64,000 nt of DNA from the NCBI RefSeq assembly GCF_001885905.1, contig NZ_JXKM01000008.1, positions 62,001 through 126,000 on the forward strand, read 5' to 3'. The DNA comes from Enterococcus devriesei (GTDB lineage Bacteria > Bacillota > Bacilli > Lactobacillales > Enterococcaceae). The translations under genes and the position numbers were made by a program. Below, piece after piece: positions 1 through 12,839 of the stretch; the stretch's first letter is position 1, and each line of letters opens with the position of its first letter. Under the pieces are notes generated by a model. That model saw only the letters and a list, made by a program, of their open reading frames with translations. It had not been told where the DNA came from and searched no databases.

Positions 1-437
1 AAGCCCGTCGTCAATTTGTTTTCAACTTTTTGTACTGGAATCTGTGCTTTGTTGCGGTAACCAAAAGGATCTTTCATCCCTAATGTCGTTTCAACAGGAA
101 GTTCAGGCATCTTAGCGATTGATTTCAAAACTTTTTGAATTTGTTCTTGTTTGAAACGCAACTGATAGTCATAGGTCATATGGCTCAAAGGTGCGATTCC
201 GCTTCTTAATAAGTCTAAGTCTTTTACTTCTTGGCGTTCAGGATTGTCATTGAACCGTTCCATAACTTTTCCATAGCCGAATTTTTTGCCGACTTTAACT
301 GCTTTGATCGTCACCTTTTCGTCAGGTAACGCATTTTCAACAAAGAGCGGGAATCCTTCGATATGTGCAACGCCTAACCCTTCGTAAGACAGGTCATCGA
401 TTGTCACTGTATAGGTTTGATTTTTTTCTATCGTCAT
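1..437 (-). CDS. rlmD: 23S rRNA (uracil-5-)-methyltransferase, RlmD/RumA family (3' part outside window)
   Basis: Only the N-terminal ~145 residues are visible; the gene runs off the left edge of the window. The first ~60 residues fit a TRAM RNA-binding domain (MTIEKNQTYTVTIDDLSYEG, then a GLGVAHIEGFPLFV strand pair). These precede the linker and catalytic part of SAM-dependent m5U methyltransferases that modify 23S rRNA. The ATG at 437 is preceded by AAAGGAG at good spacing. Residues ~70-95, where iron-sulfur RumA enzymes carry a CxGCQ-type cysteine cluster, contain no cysteine here (LLRSGIAPLSHMTYDYQL), so this appears to be the cluster-free type. Position next to dgkB and gatCAB is usual for enterococci. 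Which uracil is modified cannot be read from the sequence. Confidence 0.85.
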   Translation of the reverse strand, partial: MTIEKNQTYTVTIDDLSYEGLGVAHIEGFPLFVENALPDEKVTIKAVKVGKKFGYGKVMERFNDNPERQEVKDLDLLRSGIAPLSHMTYDYQLRFKQEQIQKVLKSIAKMPELPVETTLGMKDPFGYRNKAQIPVQKVENKLTTG

Positions 438-555
438 TGTATTCTCCTTTAAGACTGATTCACCTATCATAATGAATTCAAGCAAAAAAAGCAAGGTAAC
501 ACGCTAGTTTTCCTCATTAAGAGTTTTGTAAGAATCCGCCGCTTTCCTTTCTTCA

Positions 556-587
556 CAAAAAAGAAGTGTGACCCTACTCAGTCACAC
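556..587 (-). terminator. Rho-independent terminator after dgkB
   Basis: On the minus strand a 7-bp stem (GTGTGAC/GTCACAC, plus-strand arms 566-572 and 581-587, 8-nt loop) is followed by TTCTTTTTT. It lies ten bases past the dgkB stop and separates dgkB from the methyltransferase gene. Confidence 0.8.
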
Positions 588-596
588 CTCCGCTTA

Positions 597-1616
597 CTAT
601 TCATCTTGATCTAGATCTTCGTCTTTGATTTTCTCAAATTCTTTAACCAATTCAATTCCCGCTTCTTTTTCTTCTGGATCAACGGTTCCTAAAATGGCAT
701 TGTCATCGATCTCATCGGTATTCGCGTAAAACTCAATATGCTGATGCAGGTTTTCAAAACTCATTGGTGCATCGCCACCATACTCGCCGTCTAAATTGAT
801 CATCATTTTTTTATCTGTATCAATCAGGCTAGCATCTAAAAAGCTGGTTTTAACATAAAGAACCTTCGAATCATTCACATGCTTGCCGCCGTTTAAGACG
901 AGGGTAATCAATCGAACGATTTCGAAAAGATTTGCCGTTTTAACGACGATCAATGAAAATTTTCCATCGTCTAATTTTGCATCCGGGGCAATCGTTTCAA
1001 AACCGCCGATGGAATTGGTTAAGCCTAAGAAAAACATCGAGGCATTGCCTTCGTATTCGCCGCCTTCATAAACTAAACGCATTTTAGTTGGCTTGATTCG
1101 AGGCAGCATTTCAGCACCCTTCGCCAAATAAGCCAAGTAGCCAAAAATGCTTTTTAACTCAGAAGGTACTTCATAGGTTAACTCAGTCAAAGAACCGCCA
1201 GCCGCAATATTAATAAAATATGTGTCTGCAGCTTTACCGATATCCATCTTGACTGTCTGCTGTTTCTGGATGACTTCCGCCGCAGCTTTTACATTGCTGC
1301 GAGGAACTTTTAAAGCCCGAGCATAATCGTTGGTCGTACCTGCGGGAATGATCGCCATCTTAGGTCGTTTTTTTAGTCCAGCGATCCCGTTGACTACTTC
1401 ATTGATCGTGCCGTCCCCACCTGCGGCTACTACTAATTCAAAACCAGCTTTCGCTGCGCGGGTCGCCTCATTTTTTGCTGAATCGGGTTCCGGAGTCGTA
1501 GCAAAAGCACTAGCTTCATAGCCTGCTTTTTCAATGGCATCCAAGATATCCGCCAAATTATTACGCATGATCTCTTTTCCAGAAACTGGATTATAAATCA
1601 ATCGTGCTTTCCTCAT
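597..1616 (-). CDS. dgkB: Diacylglycerol/lipid kinase
   Basis: A 339-residue member of the DagK/LCB5 lipid kinase family. In Gram-positives DgkB phosphorylates the diacylglycerol released during lipoteichoic acid synthesis, returning it to phospholipid synthesis at the membrane face. The N-terminal nucleotide-binding motif RLIYNPVSGK is present, as is the GGDGT signature (residues ~66-70) within AGGDGTINEVVNGI. The C-terminal tail is very acidic (ends EDLDQDE). The frame is open upstream to 1739. The ATG at 1616 is chosen because AAGGAG lies 6 nt before it and because homologues begin at MRKARLIYNP. The gene follows gatB by about 160 bp and ends at its own terminator, so it may be read from the gat operon or from a promoter in that gap. 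Confidence 0.9.
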   Translation of the reverse strand: MRKARLIYNPVSGKEIMRNNLADILDAIEKAGYEASAFATTPEPDSAKNEATRAAKAGFELVVAAGGDGTINEVVNGIAGLKKRPKMAIIPAGTTNDYARALKVPRSNVKAAAEVIQKQQTVKMDIGKAADTYFINIAAGGSLTELTYEVPSELKSIFGYLAYLAKGAEMLPRIKPTKMRLVYEGGEYEGNASMFFLGLTNSIGGFETIAPDAKLDDGKFSLIVVKTANLFEIVRLITLVLNGGKHVNDSKVLYVKTSFLDASLIDTDKKMMINLDGEYGGDAPMSFENLHQHIEFYANTDEIDDNAILGTVDPEEKEAGIELVKEFEKIKDEDLDQDE

Positions 1617-1630
1617 GATTTGCTCCTTGT

Positions 1631-1760
1631 TCATATTAAGGTATTCATTTTTCTCTCGAAAAATCAATCTTATTTTCACGCCGTATATCATTCCACTAAA
1701 TAAACTGAAGCTCAAAGTAGAACTGACACCCTTGATCATATTAAGATACTCATTTTTTTA
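1631..1760. repeat. Short direct repeat upstream of dgkB
   Basis: Two near-identical ~22-bp units (TCATATTAAGGTATTCATTT at 1631 and TCATATTAAGATACTCATTT at 1736) lie 105 bp apart between dgkB and gatB. They differ at two positions. The purpose is unknown; a small local duplication or a paired protein-binding site are both possible. Confidence 0.55.
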
Positions 1761-1777
1761 AAGTAAAACTGAATTTC

Positions 1778-3208
1778 TTATCGTTTTGCTAATTCCTCTT
1801 GCAGTAATTTATTTACGACACCAGGATTAGCTTTACCTTTAGTTGCTTTCATAATTTGTCCGACTAAGAAACCAACTGCGCGATCTTTCCCGTTCTTGAA
1901 GTCTTCAACGGATTGATCGTTGTTATCAAGCACTTCGTTGATCATTGGCAACAATTGAGCCGGATCAGATAATTGAACTAAACCTTTTGCTTCAACGACT
2001 TCTTTTGCTTCGCCACCGTTTTGGATCAACTCGCGGAAGACTTTCTTCGCGATTTTTGAGCTGATCGTGCCATCTGCGATCAATTTGATCATGCCGGCCA
2101 AATTATTCGGCGTTAATTTTGTCTCTGCTAATTCTAATTTTTCACTGTTTAGATAAGCGGAAACTTCACCCATCAACCAGTTAGAGGCTTGTTTAGCATC
2201 TGCCCCTTCTTTCAATGTATCCTCAAAGAAGTCCGACATTTCACGACTTAGCGTTAGAACCATTGAATCATATTCTGGCAAGCCAAGCTCATTCACGTAA
2301 CGGTTTCGACGTGACGCTGGCATTTCCGGTAGTGATACCCGAACTTTTTCGATCCATTCATCATCAATCTCAAAACGTGGAATATCAGGTTCTGGGAAGT
2401 AACGATAGTCACTTGATCCTTCTTTGACACGCATTAAAATGGTTTTGTTCGTACCTTCATCGTAACGGCGAGTTTCTTGTTGGATCGTACCGCCAGAAAG
2501 TAAGACTTTCGTTTGACGTTGAACTTCAAAAACAAGACCTTTTTTCACAAAGCTGATTGAGTTCAAGTTTTTTAATTCAGTTTTTGTTCCAAATTCTTCT
2601 TGACCGTAAGGGCGTAAAGAAATATTAGCGTCACAACGCATTGAGCCTTCTTCCATCTTCACATCACTAACGCCGGTGAACTGGATGATTGAGCGTAGCG
2701 CTTCTAAATAAGCGTTAGCTTCTTCTGGTGAGCGCATATCTGCTTCGGAGACGATTTCGATTAATGGTGTTCCTTGACGGTTCAAGTCGACATATGAATA
2801 GCCGCCGATACCGTGCATATTTTTACCGGCATCTTCTTCTAAATGCACTCGCTCGATCCGAATCTTTTTCTTTTTACCGTTCACATCGATTTCAATCCAG
2901 CCATCATGTCCGATTGGTTCATCAAATTGAGAGATTTGATAAGCTTTGGGATTATCTGGGTAAAAATAGTTTTTACGGTCAAAGTGCATGTTTTTTGAGA
3001 TTTCACAGTTTAACGCTAATGCGGCTTTCATCCCAAATTCAATTGCCGCTTTATTCATGACTGGTAGAACGCCTGGATAACCCCAGTCAATAATATTTGT
3101 ATTCGTGTTGGCTTCCGCACCAAAGTGAGCGGGCGCTGGTGAAAAGATTTTAGAGTTTGTTTTTAATTCCACATGGACTTCAAGTCCAATGACTGTTTCT
3201 AAATTCAT
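1778..3208 (-). CDS. gatB: Asp-tRNA(Asn)/Glu-tRNA(Gln) amidotransferase subunit B
   Basis: A 476-residue GatB, the full family length. It kinases and amidates the mischarged glutamyl or aspartyl tRNA, using ammonia channelled from GatA. The N-terminal cradle domain begins [20 protein letters not shown]. It includes the [19 protein letters not shown] segment and the EDAGKNMH stretch. The C-terminal helical and YqeY-like tail (from ~residue 330) binds the tRNA elbow and ends in [13 protein letters not shown]. The start codon overlaps the gatA stop by one base (TAATG), and a G-rich ribosome-binding site lies inside the end of gatA, which implies translational coupling. It is the last gene of gatCAB. 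Low-GC Gram-positives lacking glutaminyl-tRNA synthetase need this enzyme. Confidence 0.97.
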   Translation of the reverse strand: MNLETVIGLEVHVELKTNSKIFSPAPAHFGAEANTNTNIIDWGYPGVLPVMNKAAIEFGMKAALALNCEISKNMHFDRKNYFYPDNPKAYQISQFDEPIGHDGWIEIDVNGKKKKIRIERVHLEEDAGKNMHGIGGYSYVDLNRQGTPLIEIVSEADMRSPEEANAYLEALRSIIQFTGVSDVKMEEGSMRCDANISLRPYGQEEFGTKTELKNLNSISFVKKGLVFEVQRQTKVLLSGGTIQQETRRYDEGTNKTILMRVKEGSSDYRYFPEPDIPRFEIDDEWIEKVRVSLPEMPASRRNRYVNELGLPEYDSMVLTLSREMSDFFEDTLKEGADAKQASNWLMGEVSAYLNSEKLELAETKLTPNNLAGMIKLIADGTISSKIAKKVFRELIQNGGEAKEVVEAKGLVQLSDPAQLLPMINEVLDNNDQSVEDFKNGKDRAVGFLVGQIMKATKGKANPGVVNKLLQEELAKR

Positions 3209-4677
3209 TATTTGTCCCCCCCTAAAATCACTGGTTTTTGTTTATGGAAATCAGTCGCTTGTTCAAATGCATAGGCTGCTTTATACATGGTTGATTCATC
3301 GAAGTGTTTTCCGATGATTTGTAATCCGACAGGTAAGCCTTCTGAGAATCCAGCTGGAACAGACATCCCTGGTAGACCGGCTAAGTTGACGGGAATCGTC
3401 AAAATGTCATTCATGTACATCGTGATTGGATCATTGATATTCTCACCAATACCAAAAGCAACCGTTGGTGAGGTTGGGCCAATGATTAGATCGTAGTCTG
3501 CAAATACTTTGTCAAAGTCTTGTTTGATCAACGTCCGAACTTGTCCGGCTTTCTTAAAGTAGGCATCGTAATAGCCGGCAGAAAGAGAAAACGTTCCTAA
3601 CATGATCCGACGTTTGACTTCATCACCAAAGCCCTCTGTCCGTGTATTCACGTAAACATCTTCTAGATTTTGCACGTCTTCTGAGCGGAACCCGTAACGA
3701 ATACCGTCAAAGCGTTGCAAGTTTGAGCTTGCTTCAGATGAAGCAATAATATAGTAAACTTCTACCCCGTATTTTGAGTGAGGCAAGCTGACTTCTTCAA
3801 CCGTCGCGCCTAAAGCTTTAAAGGTCTCAACTGCTTTAACAATCGCTGCTTTAACCCCAGGTTCAATTCCTTCAGCCATGAATTCTTTTGGAACCGCAAT
3901 TTTCATACCCTTAATGTCCCCAGTCAAACCGGCCGCGAAATCAGGGACTGAAGCGCCAGCAGAAGTGCCATCTTTAGGATCATAGCCACTGATTGCATTC
4001 AAAGCTAAGGCATTGTCCTTAACGGTCCGAGTGAATGGTCCAATTTGATCTAATGACGAAGCGAAGGCAATCAAGCCAAAACGCGACACGCGGCCATAGG
4101 TTGGTTTCAAACCAACGACCCCGTTAAAAGCAGCGGGTTGGCGGATACTACCACCGGTATCGCTACCTAAAGAAACAGGGACTTCACCAGCGGCCACTGC
4201 TGCTGCTGAACCGCCTGAAGAACCGCCGGGAACCTTCGTTTGATCCCACGCATTTTTTGTCTTTTTAAAATAAGAAGTTTCGCTTGAGCTACCCATCGCG
4301 AATTCATCCATATTTAATTTTCCAACTGGAATCAAGTCAGAGCTGTAAACTTTTTCCATAACAGTTGCATCGTAGATTGGATTGAAGTTTGATAGGATTT
4401 TCGATGCGGCAGTCGTTAAGATTCCTTTAGTAACGATATTGTCTTTAATTCCGATTGGAATACCCGCTAGCGGATTTTCCTCAGTGATTCCTTTTGCATC
4501 AACAGCTTTCGCCATTTCCATCGCTTTTTCTTCATTCAATGTGATGAAAGCATCGATCTCTGTTTCGGTCGCTTTGATTCGATCAAAGGTTTCGCTTGTT
4601 AGATCAGTTGCTGTGATTTCTTTTGAAACAAGCAAACTGTGTAGTTCTTCAATTGATTTATCGAATAATTTTTCCAT
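3208..4677 (-). CDS. gatA: Asp-tRNA(Asn)/Glu-tRNA(Gln) amidotransferase subunit A
   Basis: A 489-residue glutaminase subunit of GatCAB in the amidase-signature family. It releases ammonia from glutamine and passes it to GatB. The catalytic Ser-cisSer-Lys triad is visible: Lys77 in GIPIGIKDN, Ser152 in [12 protein letters not shown] and Ser176 in [10 protein letters not shown]. The positions sit two residues before those of the well-studied Staphylococcus aureus enzyme. The ATG at 4677 shares a base with the gatC stop (TAATG), and gatB overlaps its end in the same manner, so all three subunits are translationally coupled. No defect is seen. Confidence 0.97.
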   Translation of the reverse strand: MEKLFDKSIEELHSLLVSKEITATDLTSETFDRIKATETEIDAFITLNEEKAMEMAKAVDAKGITEENPLAGIPIGIKDNIVTKGILTTAASKILSNFNPIYDATVMEKVYSSDLIPVGKLNMDEFAMGSSSETSYFKKTKNAWDQTKVPGGSSGGSAAAVAAGEVPVSLGSDTGGSIRQPAAFNGVVGLKPTYGRVSRFGLIAFASSLDQIGPFTRTVKDNALALNAISGYDPKDGTSAGASVPDFAAGLTGDIKGMKIAVPKEFMAEGIEPGVKAAIVKAVETFKALGATVEEVSLPHSKYGVEVYYIIASSEASSNLQRFDGIRYGFRSEDVQNLEDVYVNTRTEGFGDEVKRRIMLGTFSLSAGYYDAYFKKAGQVRTLIKQDFDKVFADYDLIIGPTSPTVAFGIGENINDPITMYMNDILTIPVNLAGLPGMSVPAGFSEGLPVGLQIIGKHFDESTMYKAAYAFEQATDFHKQKPVILGGDK

Positions 4678-4982
4678 TATGCACCAGCCTCTCCGTTGTC
4701 GATGATTGCCGGAACTTTAATGAAGCCATCTTCGCTTTCCGGTACGTTTTTCATTAATTCATCACGGGACCAGCCTTCTGTGGCTACATCTTCTCGCATG
4801 ACGTTGATCGTTTCTAACACGTTTGAAGTAAAGGGTACACCTTCTGTATCCACTTCCCCAAGTTGTTCCACCATATCGATTATTTTTCCTAATTGATCGG
4901 TAAAACCGGTCAATTCATCATCTGAAAAAGAAAGTTTCGCAAGTTTTGCTACGTGTTTCACTTGTTCTTCATTGATTGCCAT
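4677..4982 (-). CDS. gatC: Asp-tRNA(Asn)/Glu-tRNA(Gln) amidotransferase subunit C
   Basis: A 101-residue GatC, the small belt-like subunit that wraps the GatA-GatB interface and stabilises GatA. The start is placed at the ATG at 4982 ([19 protein letters not shown]), five bases after AGAGGG. A longer in-frame reading from 5012 would add ten unrelated basic residues. The first ~35 residues form the typical HVAKLAKL helix, and the C-terminal part carries the conserved MREDV and P[13 protein letters not shown] elements. It is the first gene of gatCAB; a good promoter lies about 150 bp upstream. Confidence 0.95.
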   Translation of the reverse strand: MAINEEQVKHVAKLAKLSFSDDELTGFTDQLGKIIDMVEQLGEVDTEGVPFTSNVLETINVMREDVATEGWSRDELMKNVPESEDGFIKVPAIIDNGEAGA

Positions 4983-5129
4983 AATATCCCTCTTTCTTTT
5001 GTCAATTTTCAATCATTTTATCATAACTCTGTTAGAATTCACGTCTTTTTTCTTGAAATTTTTTGAAAAGTTGTACAATTCAAAAAAATTGTATAAAAAA
5101 CCGGATTTCTGCAGACTTTACGCTTTTTT

Positions 5130-5159
5130 ATAATACTCGTTCGTTAATAGAATCGTCAA
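5130..5159 (-). promoter_or_regulatory. Predicted sigma-A promoter for gatCAB
   Basis: On the minus strand TTGACG (5154-5159), an 18-bp spacer and TATTAT (5130-5135) lie between ligA and gatC. The leader would be about 140 nt. This means gatCAB need not depend on pcrA-ligA transcription. Confidence 0.65.
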
Positions 5160-5180
5160 CAATCTTCTGACTTAAAATAC

Positions 5181-9489
<4,309 letters not shown>

Positions 9490-9521
9490 GCAAAACGTCC
9501 TTTCTCTTTTCAATCTTTTTT

Positions 9522-9550
9522 ATTATAGCATCTCAGAAAGTTTCGCGACA
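9522..9550 (-). promoter_or_regulatory. Predicted extended -10 promoter for pcrA-ligA
   Basis: The minus strand reads TGCTATAAT, a consensus -10 (9522-9527) with the TGn extension, about 33 bp before the pcrA start. No convincing -35 is present, as is common for extended -10 promoters. Confidence 0.6.
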
Positions 9551-9589
9551 CTAGCAACAATTTAAAAAAGCGAATTCATTGATTCATCC

Positions 9590-9618
9590 TTGTTTTTCTT
9601 TTAATTTCGCGCTAAATT
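9590..9618 (+). promoter_or_regulatory. Possible promoter for the ClC transporter gene
   Basis: TTGTTT (9590-9595), a 17-bp spacer and TAAATT (9613-9618) precede the GGAGGG site at 9631. The -10 match is moderate. Confidence 0.45.
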
Positions 9619-9641
9619 TAATAAGGGTATGGAGGGAATTC

Positions 9642-11216
9642 ATGAAAAACGAACACGAAATCAAACGTTTAGATAGTACGAAAGTTATTTTTATTTTAAA
9701 GGGTGTCCTAATTGGCGCGCTTGCAGGGATTATCGTCAGTCTGTTTCGCTTACTGATTGAAAAGATGATGGAACATGTGGTGACCCTCTATTTATGGTTT
9801 CACGACAATCCCCTATGGCTAATTCCTTGGGCCTTTGTGATGATCGCTTTTGCCGTTACGATCGGCGCCTTAATGAAGTCCGATCCGAACATTAAAGGCA
9901 GCGGAATTCCACAAGTCGAAGGTACACTCCAAGGCGAGATCAAATTAAATTGGTTCTCAATTCTGTGGAAAAAATTTGTTGGTGGTGTCCTTTCCGTTGG
10001 TTCGGGGTTATTTTTAGGCCGCGAAGGTCCTTCGATTCAATTAGGGGCAATGGTAGGGCAAGGCTTTAGTGAATACACCCACGCCTCCACTTCAGAGAAA
10101 AAAATCTTTATTTCTAGCGGCGCGGCAGCTGGTCTAGGAGCCGCTTTCAACGCACCGATTGCTGGTTTATTATTTGTAATCGAAGAAATCCACCATCATT
10201 TTTCACCCTTGATCTGGCTGACTTCACTAACAGCAGCGCTGACTGCGAATCTCGTTTCACTGAATTTTTTTGGCTTAAAGCCGGTACTTTTCATCGCGGA
10301 CGTTCCTTCGCTGCCGTTGAAATACTATGGCTGGCTCGTTGTCTTAGGAATTATTTTAGGTATTTTGGGTTATCTATATCAAATTGTTTTATTGTCATTA
10401 CCACGTTGGTACAAACATACACATTTGCCAGAGCATCTTTATGGACTCGTTCCTTTTCTATTGATTATTCCGATTGCTTTCTTTTTGCCAAATTATTTAG
10501 GCGGCGGCAATCAAATTGTCCTAATGATTGGGCAGCAAAATTTATCGTTGACCTTGTTGATTGGTTTATTTCTGTTACGCTTTATTTTTTCGATGGTTTC
10601 CTATGGAGCGAATCTTCCCGGAGGAATCTTTTTACCAATTCTTACCCTTGGCGCCTTAATTGGTGCGATCTACGGGACGATTTTGCATCAGTGGTTTGGG
10701 CTGGATAATAGCTTGATTCGTGACTTTGCCATTTTTGCCATGGCTGGCTACTTTACTGCCATTGGGAAAGCGCCTTTGACAGCTATTATTTTAGTGACTG
10801 AAATGGTGGGAAATATTACTCACTTGATGCCCTTAGCGGTTTGTTCCCTGACTGCCTATGTCATCAATGATCTTTTAGGTGGTAATCCAATTTATGAATC
10901 GCTACTTGAACGATTAGTCAAAGGTTATTTGCCTAGCATTACCGGCAATAAAACAATCATTGAATTTCCCGTCACCGCAGAAAGCACGTTAGACGGTACG
11001 ATGGTTCGTGATTTCAACTGGCCAAAAGAGATGCTATTGATCTCGATTCGCCGCGGCTCCTCCGAAATTCTGACTCATGGCGATACCGTTATGAAGGTTG
11101 GGGATTTATTGATGATTTTAACCGACGAAGGCTATACACAAAAAATAAAAACGTTGATTCGCGAACGTTCTCATGCAGCCGTCGCGAAAAAACAAGATAA
11201 AGCAATAAGAGGCTGA
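9642..11216 (+). CDS. ClC-family chloride channel/antiporter with C-terminal RCK domain
   Basis: A 524-residue ClC membrane protein. It carries the family motifs for the chloride path: GSGIPQVEG, GREGPSIQLGAMVGQ with the external gating glutamate, and GANLPGGIFLP. The first ~430 residues supply the transmembrane helices. The last ~75 residues (from about EFPVTAESTLDG) form a TrkA-C/RCK ligand-binding domain (LLISIRRGSSEILTHGDTV). The start at 9642 follows GGAGGG by five bases; the longer upstream reading lacks such a site. Bacterial ClCs with the gating glutamate are usually 2Cl-/H+ exchangers that help in acid stress. Transport mode and the RCK ligand are not determined by the sequence. The gene stands alone and faces the amylase gene. 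Confidence 0.92.
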   Translation: MKNEHEIKRLDSTKVIFILKGVLIGALAGIIVSLFRLLIEKMMEHVVTLYLWFHDNPLWLIPWAFVMIAFAVTIGALMKSDPNIKGSGIPQVEGTLQGEIKLNWFSILWKKFVGGVLSVGSGLFLGREGPSIQLGAMVGQGFSEYTHASTSEKKIFISSGAAAGLGAAFNAPIAGLLFVIEEIHHHFSPLIWLTSLTAALTANLVSLNFFGLKPVLFIADVPSLPLKYYGWLVVLGIILGILGYLYQIVLLSLPRWYKHTHLPEHLYGLVPFLLIIPIAFFLPNYLGGGNQIVLMIGQQNLSLTLLIGLFLLRFIFSMVSYGANLPGGIFLPILTLGALIGAIYGTILHQWFGLDNSLIRDFAIFAMAGYFTAIGKAPLTAIILVTEMVGNITHLMPLAVCSLTAYVINDLLGGNPIYESLLERLVKGYLPSITGNKTIIEFPVTAESTLDGTMVRDFNWPKEMLLISIRRGSSEILTHGDTVMKVGDLLMILTDEGYTQKIKTLIRERSHAAVAKKQDKAIRG

Positions 11217-11236
11217 GCTAAGCTCAACCTCTTATT
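11204..11236. terminator. Shared bidirectional terminator
   Basis: AATAAGAGG-C-TGAGCT faces AGCTCA-A-CCTCTTATT, with A-rich and T-rich flanks so that it works on both strands. The stop codons of both convergent genes (11214-11216 and 11224-11226) lie inside the stem. Confidence 0.85.
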
Positions 11237-12684
11237 TTTTGTGCCATTTTTTCATTTACATAGACTGAAACTTGACCGTCATTAACGGTGAATGTTCCTT
11301 GTCCATTCTCATCTAATGTGATTTTTGCTTCATTATTTCCTAGCAGATCGACAAAGGTCTCGCCTTCATGAATCGCGCTGATGGTCATCTCTTTCTCACC
11401 ACCACCAGCATTGGTCATGATGACTGCCATACCAGAATCCTTTTGATCAAAATCACCGGTACACGTCCAGCCAATAACATCAGGATCATCAAAATAATCG
11501 GCTTGGCTGCCAAAAACCAATTCTTCACGCAGCTTAATCAACGCATTCAAACCGTCGCCGACTGCCTCAGCATTTTCGGTTCCGTAAAGATCTCCCCAAA
11601 AAATCACCGGCGTTCCTTCGTTGCGTAGGAGAATCAGACTGTAGGCTTGAAGCTTGAACCAACCTTCCACCCATGACTCCAAACTTTGCCCTTGTTGCGT
11701 ATCATGATTATCGACGAAGGTCACTGCCCAATCCGGTCGTGTCTCAATCAAAGTCCCGGCAAAGATTTGTCGCATATCAAAATTGCCCATCGTTGAAGCC
11801 GCTTGAAATAAATTAAAGTGCAGTGGTACATCAAAAAGTGAAATCAAATTGCCAGATGAATCTAAATACTCTTGCAGCTTTTCTAATTCATCCGACCAAT
11901 ATTCACCAACCACAAACAGATCAGAATCCTTTTCTTCCCGGCGATGCAAGATCCAATCAACAAATAAATCAAAACGAATGTGTTTCACCGCATCCAAACG
12001 ATAGCCATCGACACCGGTTAATTCTTGATACCATTTGCCCCATTTGTCTAGCTGTTCGATTGTTTCAGGATTTTCCATGTCTAGGTTACAGCCCATCAAA
12101 TAATCAAAATTGCCATTTTCATCATCGACTTTTGGCTCCCAGCCTTTATCGGCAAAATTAAAGATCGCGTGGTCTTTTTCCCGTGCGTCATAATCGACAC
12201 CAGAGAAATTTTTCCACGTCCATTGATACTCATTGTATTTTCCCTGACGTCCAGGGAAAGTAAATTTAGTCCACGCTTCAATTTCTTCTTCGCCGGAAGT
12301 TGGTTTTGTTCGATCGTCGAAGTGATAAGAAACTGCCGAAACAATCTCCGTTTCATCCGCACCCATGAAATGATCAAAAACAATATCGGCATAAATTTTT
12401 AGCCCAGCTTTTTTCAATGCAGCAATACTGCTTAAATACTCATCTTTTGTTCCATACTTGGTTTTAACGCTACCCTTTTGATCAAACTCACCTAGATCAT
12501 AAAGATCATAAGTCCCGTAGCCAACATCATTAGCCCCTTCTGATCCTTTATAAGCAGGCGGCATCCAGATTGCGTTAATACCAAAGTGACGTAATTCTTC
12601 TGCTTTTTCGGCGAGTGTTTTCCAATGTGTGCCATCAGCAGGAAGATACCATTCAAATCCTTGTAAAATTGTTTGTTTTTCCAT
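11224..12684 (-). CDS. Cytoplasmic alpha-amylase (GH13)
   Basis: A 486-residue alpha-amylase of glycoside hydrolase family 13 that cleaves internal alpha-1,4 bonds of maltodextrins or glycogen. Visible conserved regions include GYGTYDLYDLGEFDQKG and ADIVFDHFMGAD (region I). The nucleophile Asp lies in GYRLDAVKH, the acid Glu in VVGEYWSDE and the third carboxylate in FVDNHDTQQGQ. A small beta-sandwich C domain closes the protein. There is no signal peptide, so it acts inside the cell, like the liquefying AmyA-type enzymes. The ATG at 12684 (MEKQTILQGFEWYL) follows AGGTGAAGG. It is monocistronic with its own promoter, and is divergent from the fructose operon. Confidence 0.93.
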   Translation of the reverse strand: MEKQTILQGFEWYLPADGTHWKTLAEKAEELRHFGINAIWMPPAYKGSEGANDVGYGTYDLYDLGEFDQKGSVKTKYGTKDEYLSSIAALKKAGLKIYADIVFDHFMGADETEIVSAVSYHFDDRTKPTSGEEEIEAWTKFTFPGRQGKYNEYQWTWKNFSGVDYDAREKDHAIFNFADKGWEPKVDDENGNFDYLMGCNLDMENPETIEQLDKWGKWYQELTGVDGYRLDAVKHIRFDLFVDWILHRREEKDSDLFVVGEYWSDELEKLQEYLDSSGNLISLFDVPLHFNLFQAASTMGNFDMRQIFAGTLIETRPDWAVTFVDNHDTQQGQSLESWVEGWFKLQAYSLILLRNEGTPVIFWGDLYGTENAEAVGDGLNALIKLREELVFGSQADYFDDPDVIGWTCTGDFDQKDSGMAVIMTNAGGGEKEMTISAIHEGETFVDLLGNNEAKITLDENGQGTFTVNDGQVSVYVNEKMAQKIRG

Positions 12685-12703
12685 AACCTTCACCTCTATA
12701 TCT

Positions 12704-12731
12704 ATCATACAGAATGTGAACGATCCTTCAA
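12704..12731 (-). promoter_or_regulatory. Predicted promoter of the amylase gene
   Basis: The minus strand shows TTGAAG (12726-12731), 16 bp, then TATGAT (12704-12709), about 20 bp before the start. A half-match to a catabolite-repression site falls in the spacer but is too weak to call. Confidence 0.6.
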
Positions 12732-12789
12732 AATAAGATGACCTGCAAATTATCGATAAATGATTTTGAACGTTTTTGGATGTTTGTGG

Positions 12790-12818
12790 TTGAATTATTA
12801 AATTTACTATGTTACTAT
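12790..12818 (+). promoter_or_regulatory. Predicted promoter of the fruRKA operon
   Basis: TTGAAT (12790-12795), a 17-bp spacer and TACTAT (12813-12818), with a TGn extension at 12810-12812. It lies just upstream of the AAGGAGG site of the regulator gene. Confidence 0.7.
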
Positions 12819-12839
12819 ATCATTGAAGGAGGATTGAAA

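Noticed and set aside
5060-5100. TACAATT/AATTGTA hairpin between ligA and gatC as a terminator
   Set aside because: It is short and AT-only, and no T-run follows on the minus strand.
12096-12402. Overlapping ORFs inside the amylase gene
   Set aside because: Both are alternative-frame shadows of a clearly conserved GH13 coding region.
12700-12780. Catabolite-repression (cre) sites between the amylase and fructose operons
   Set aside because: Only half-sites match; neither TGTGAACGAT nor TTGAACGTTT fits the full consensus.
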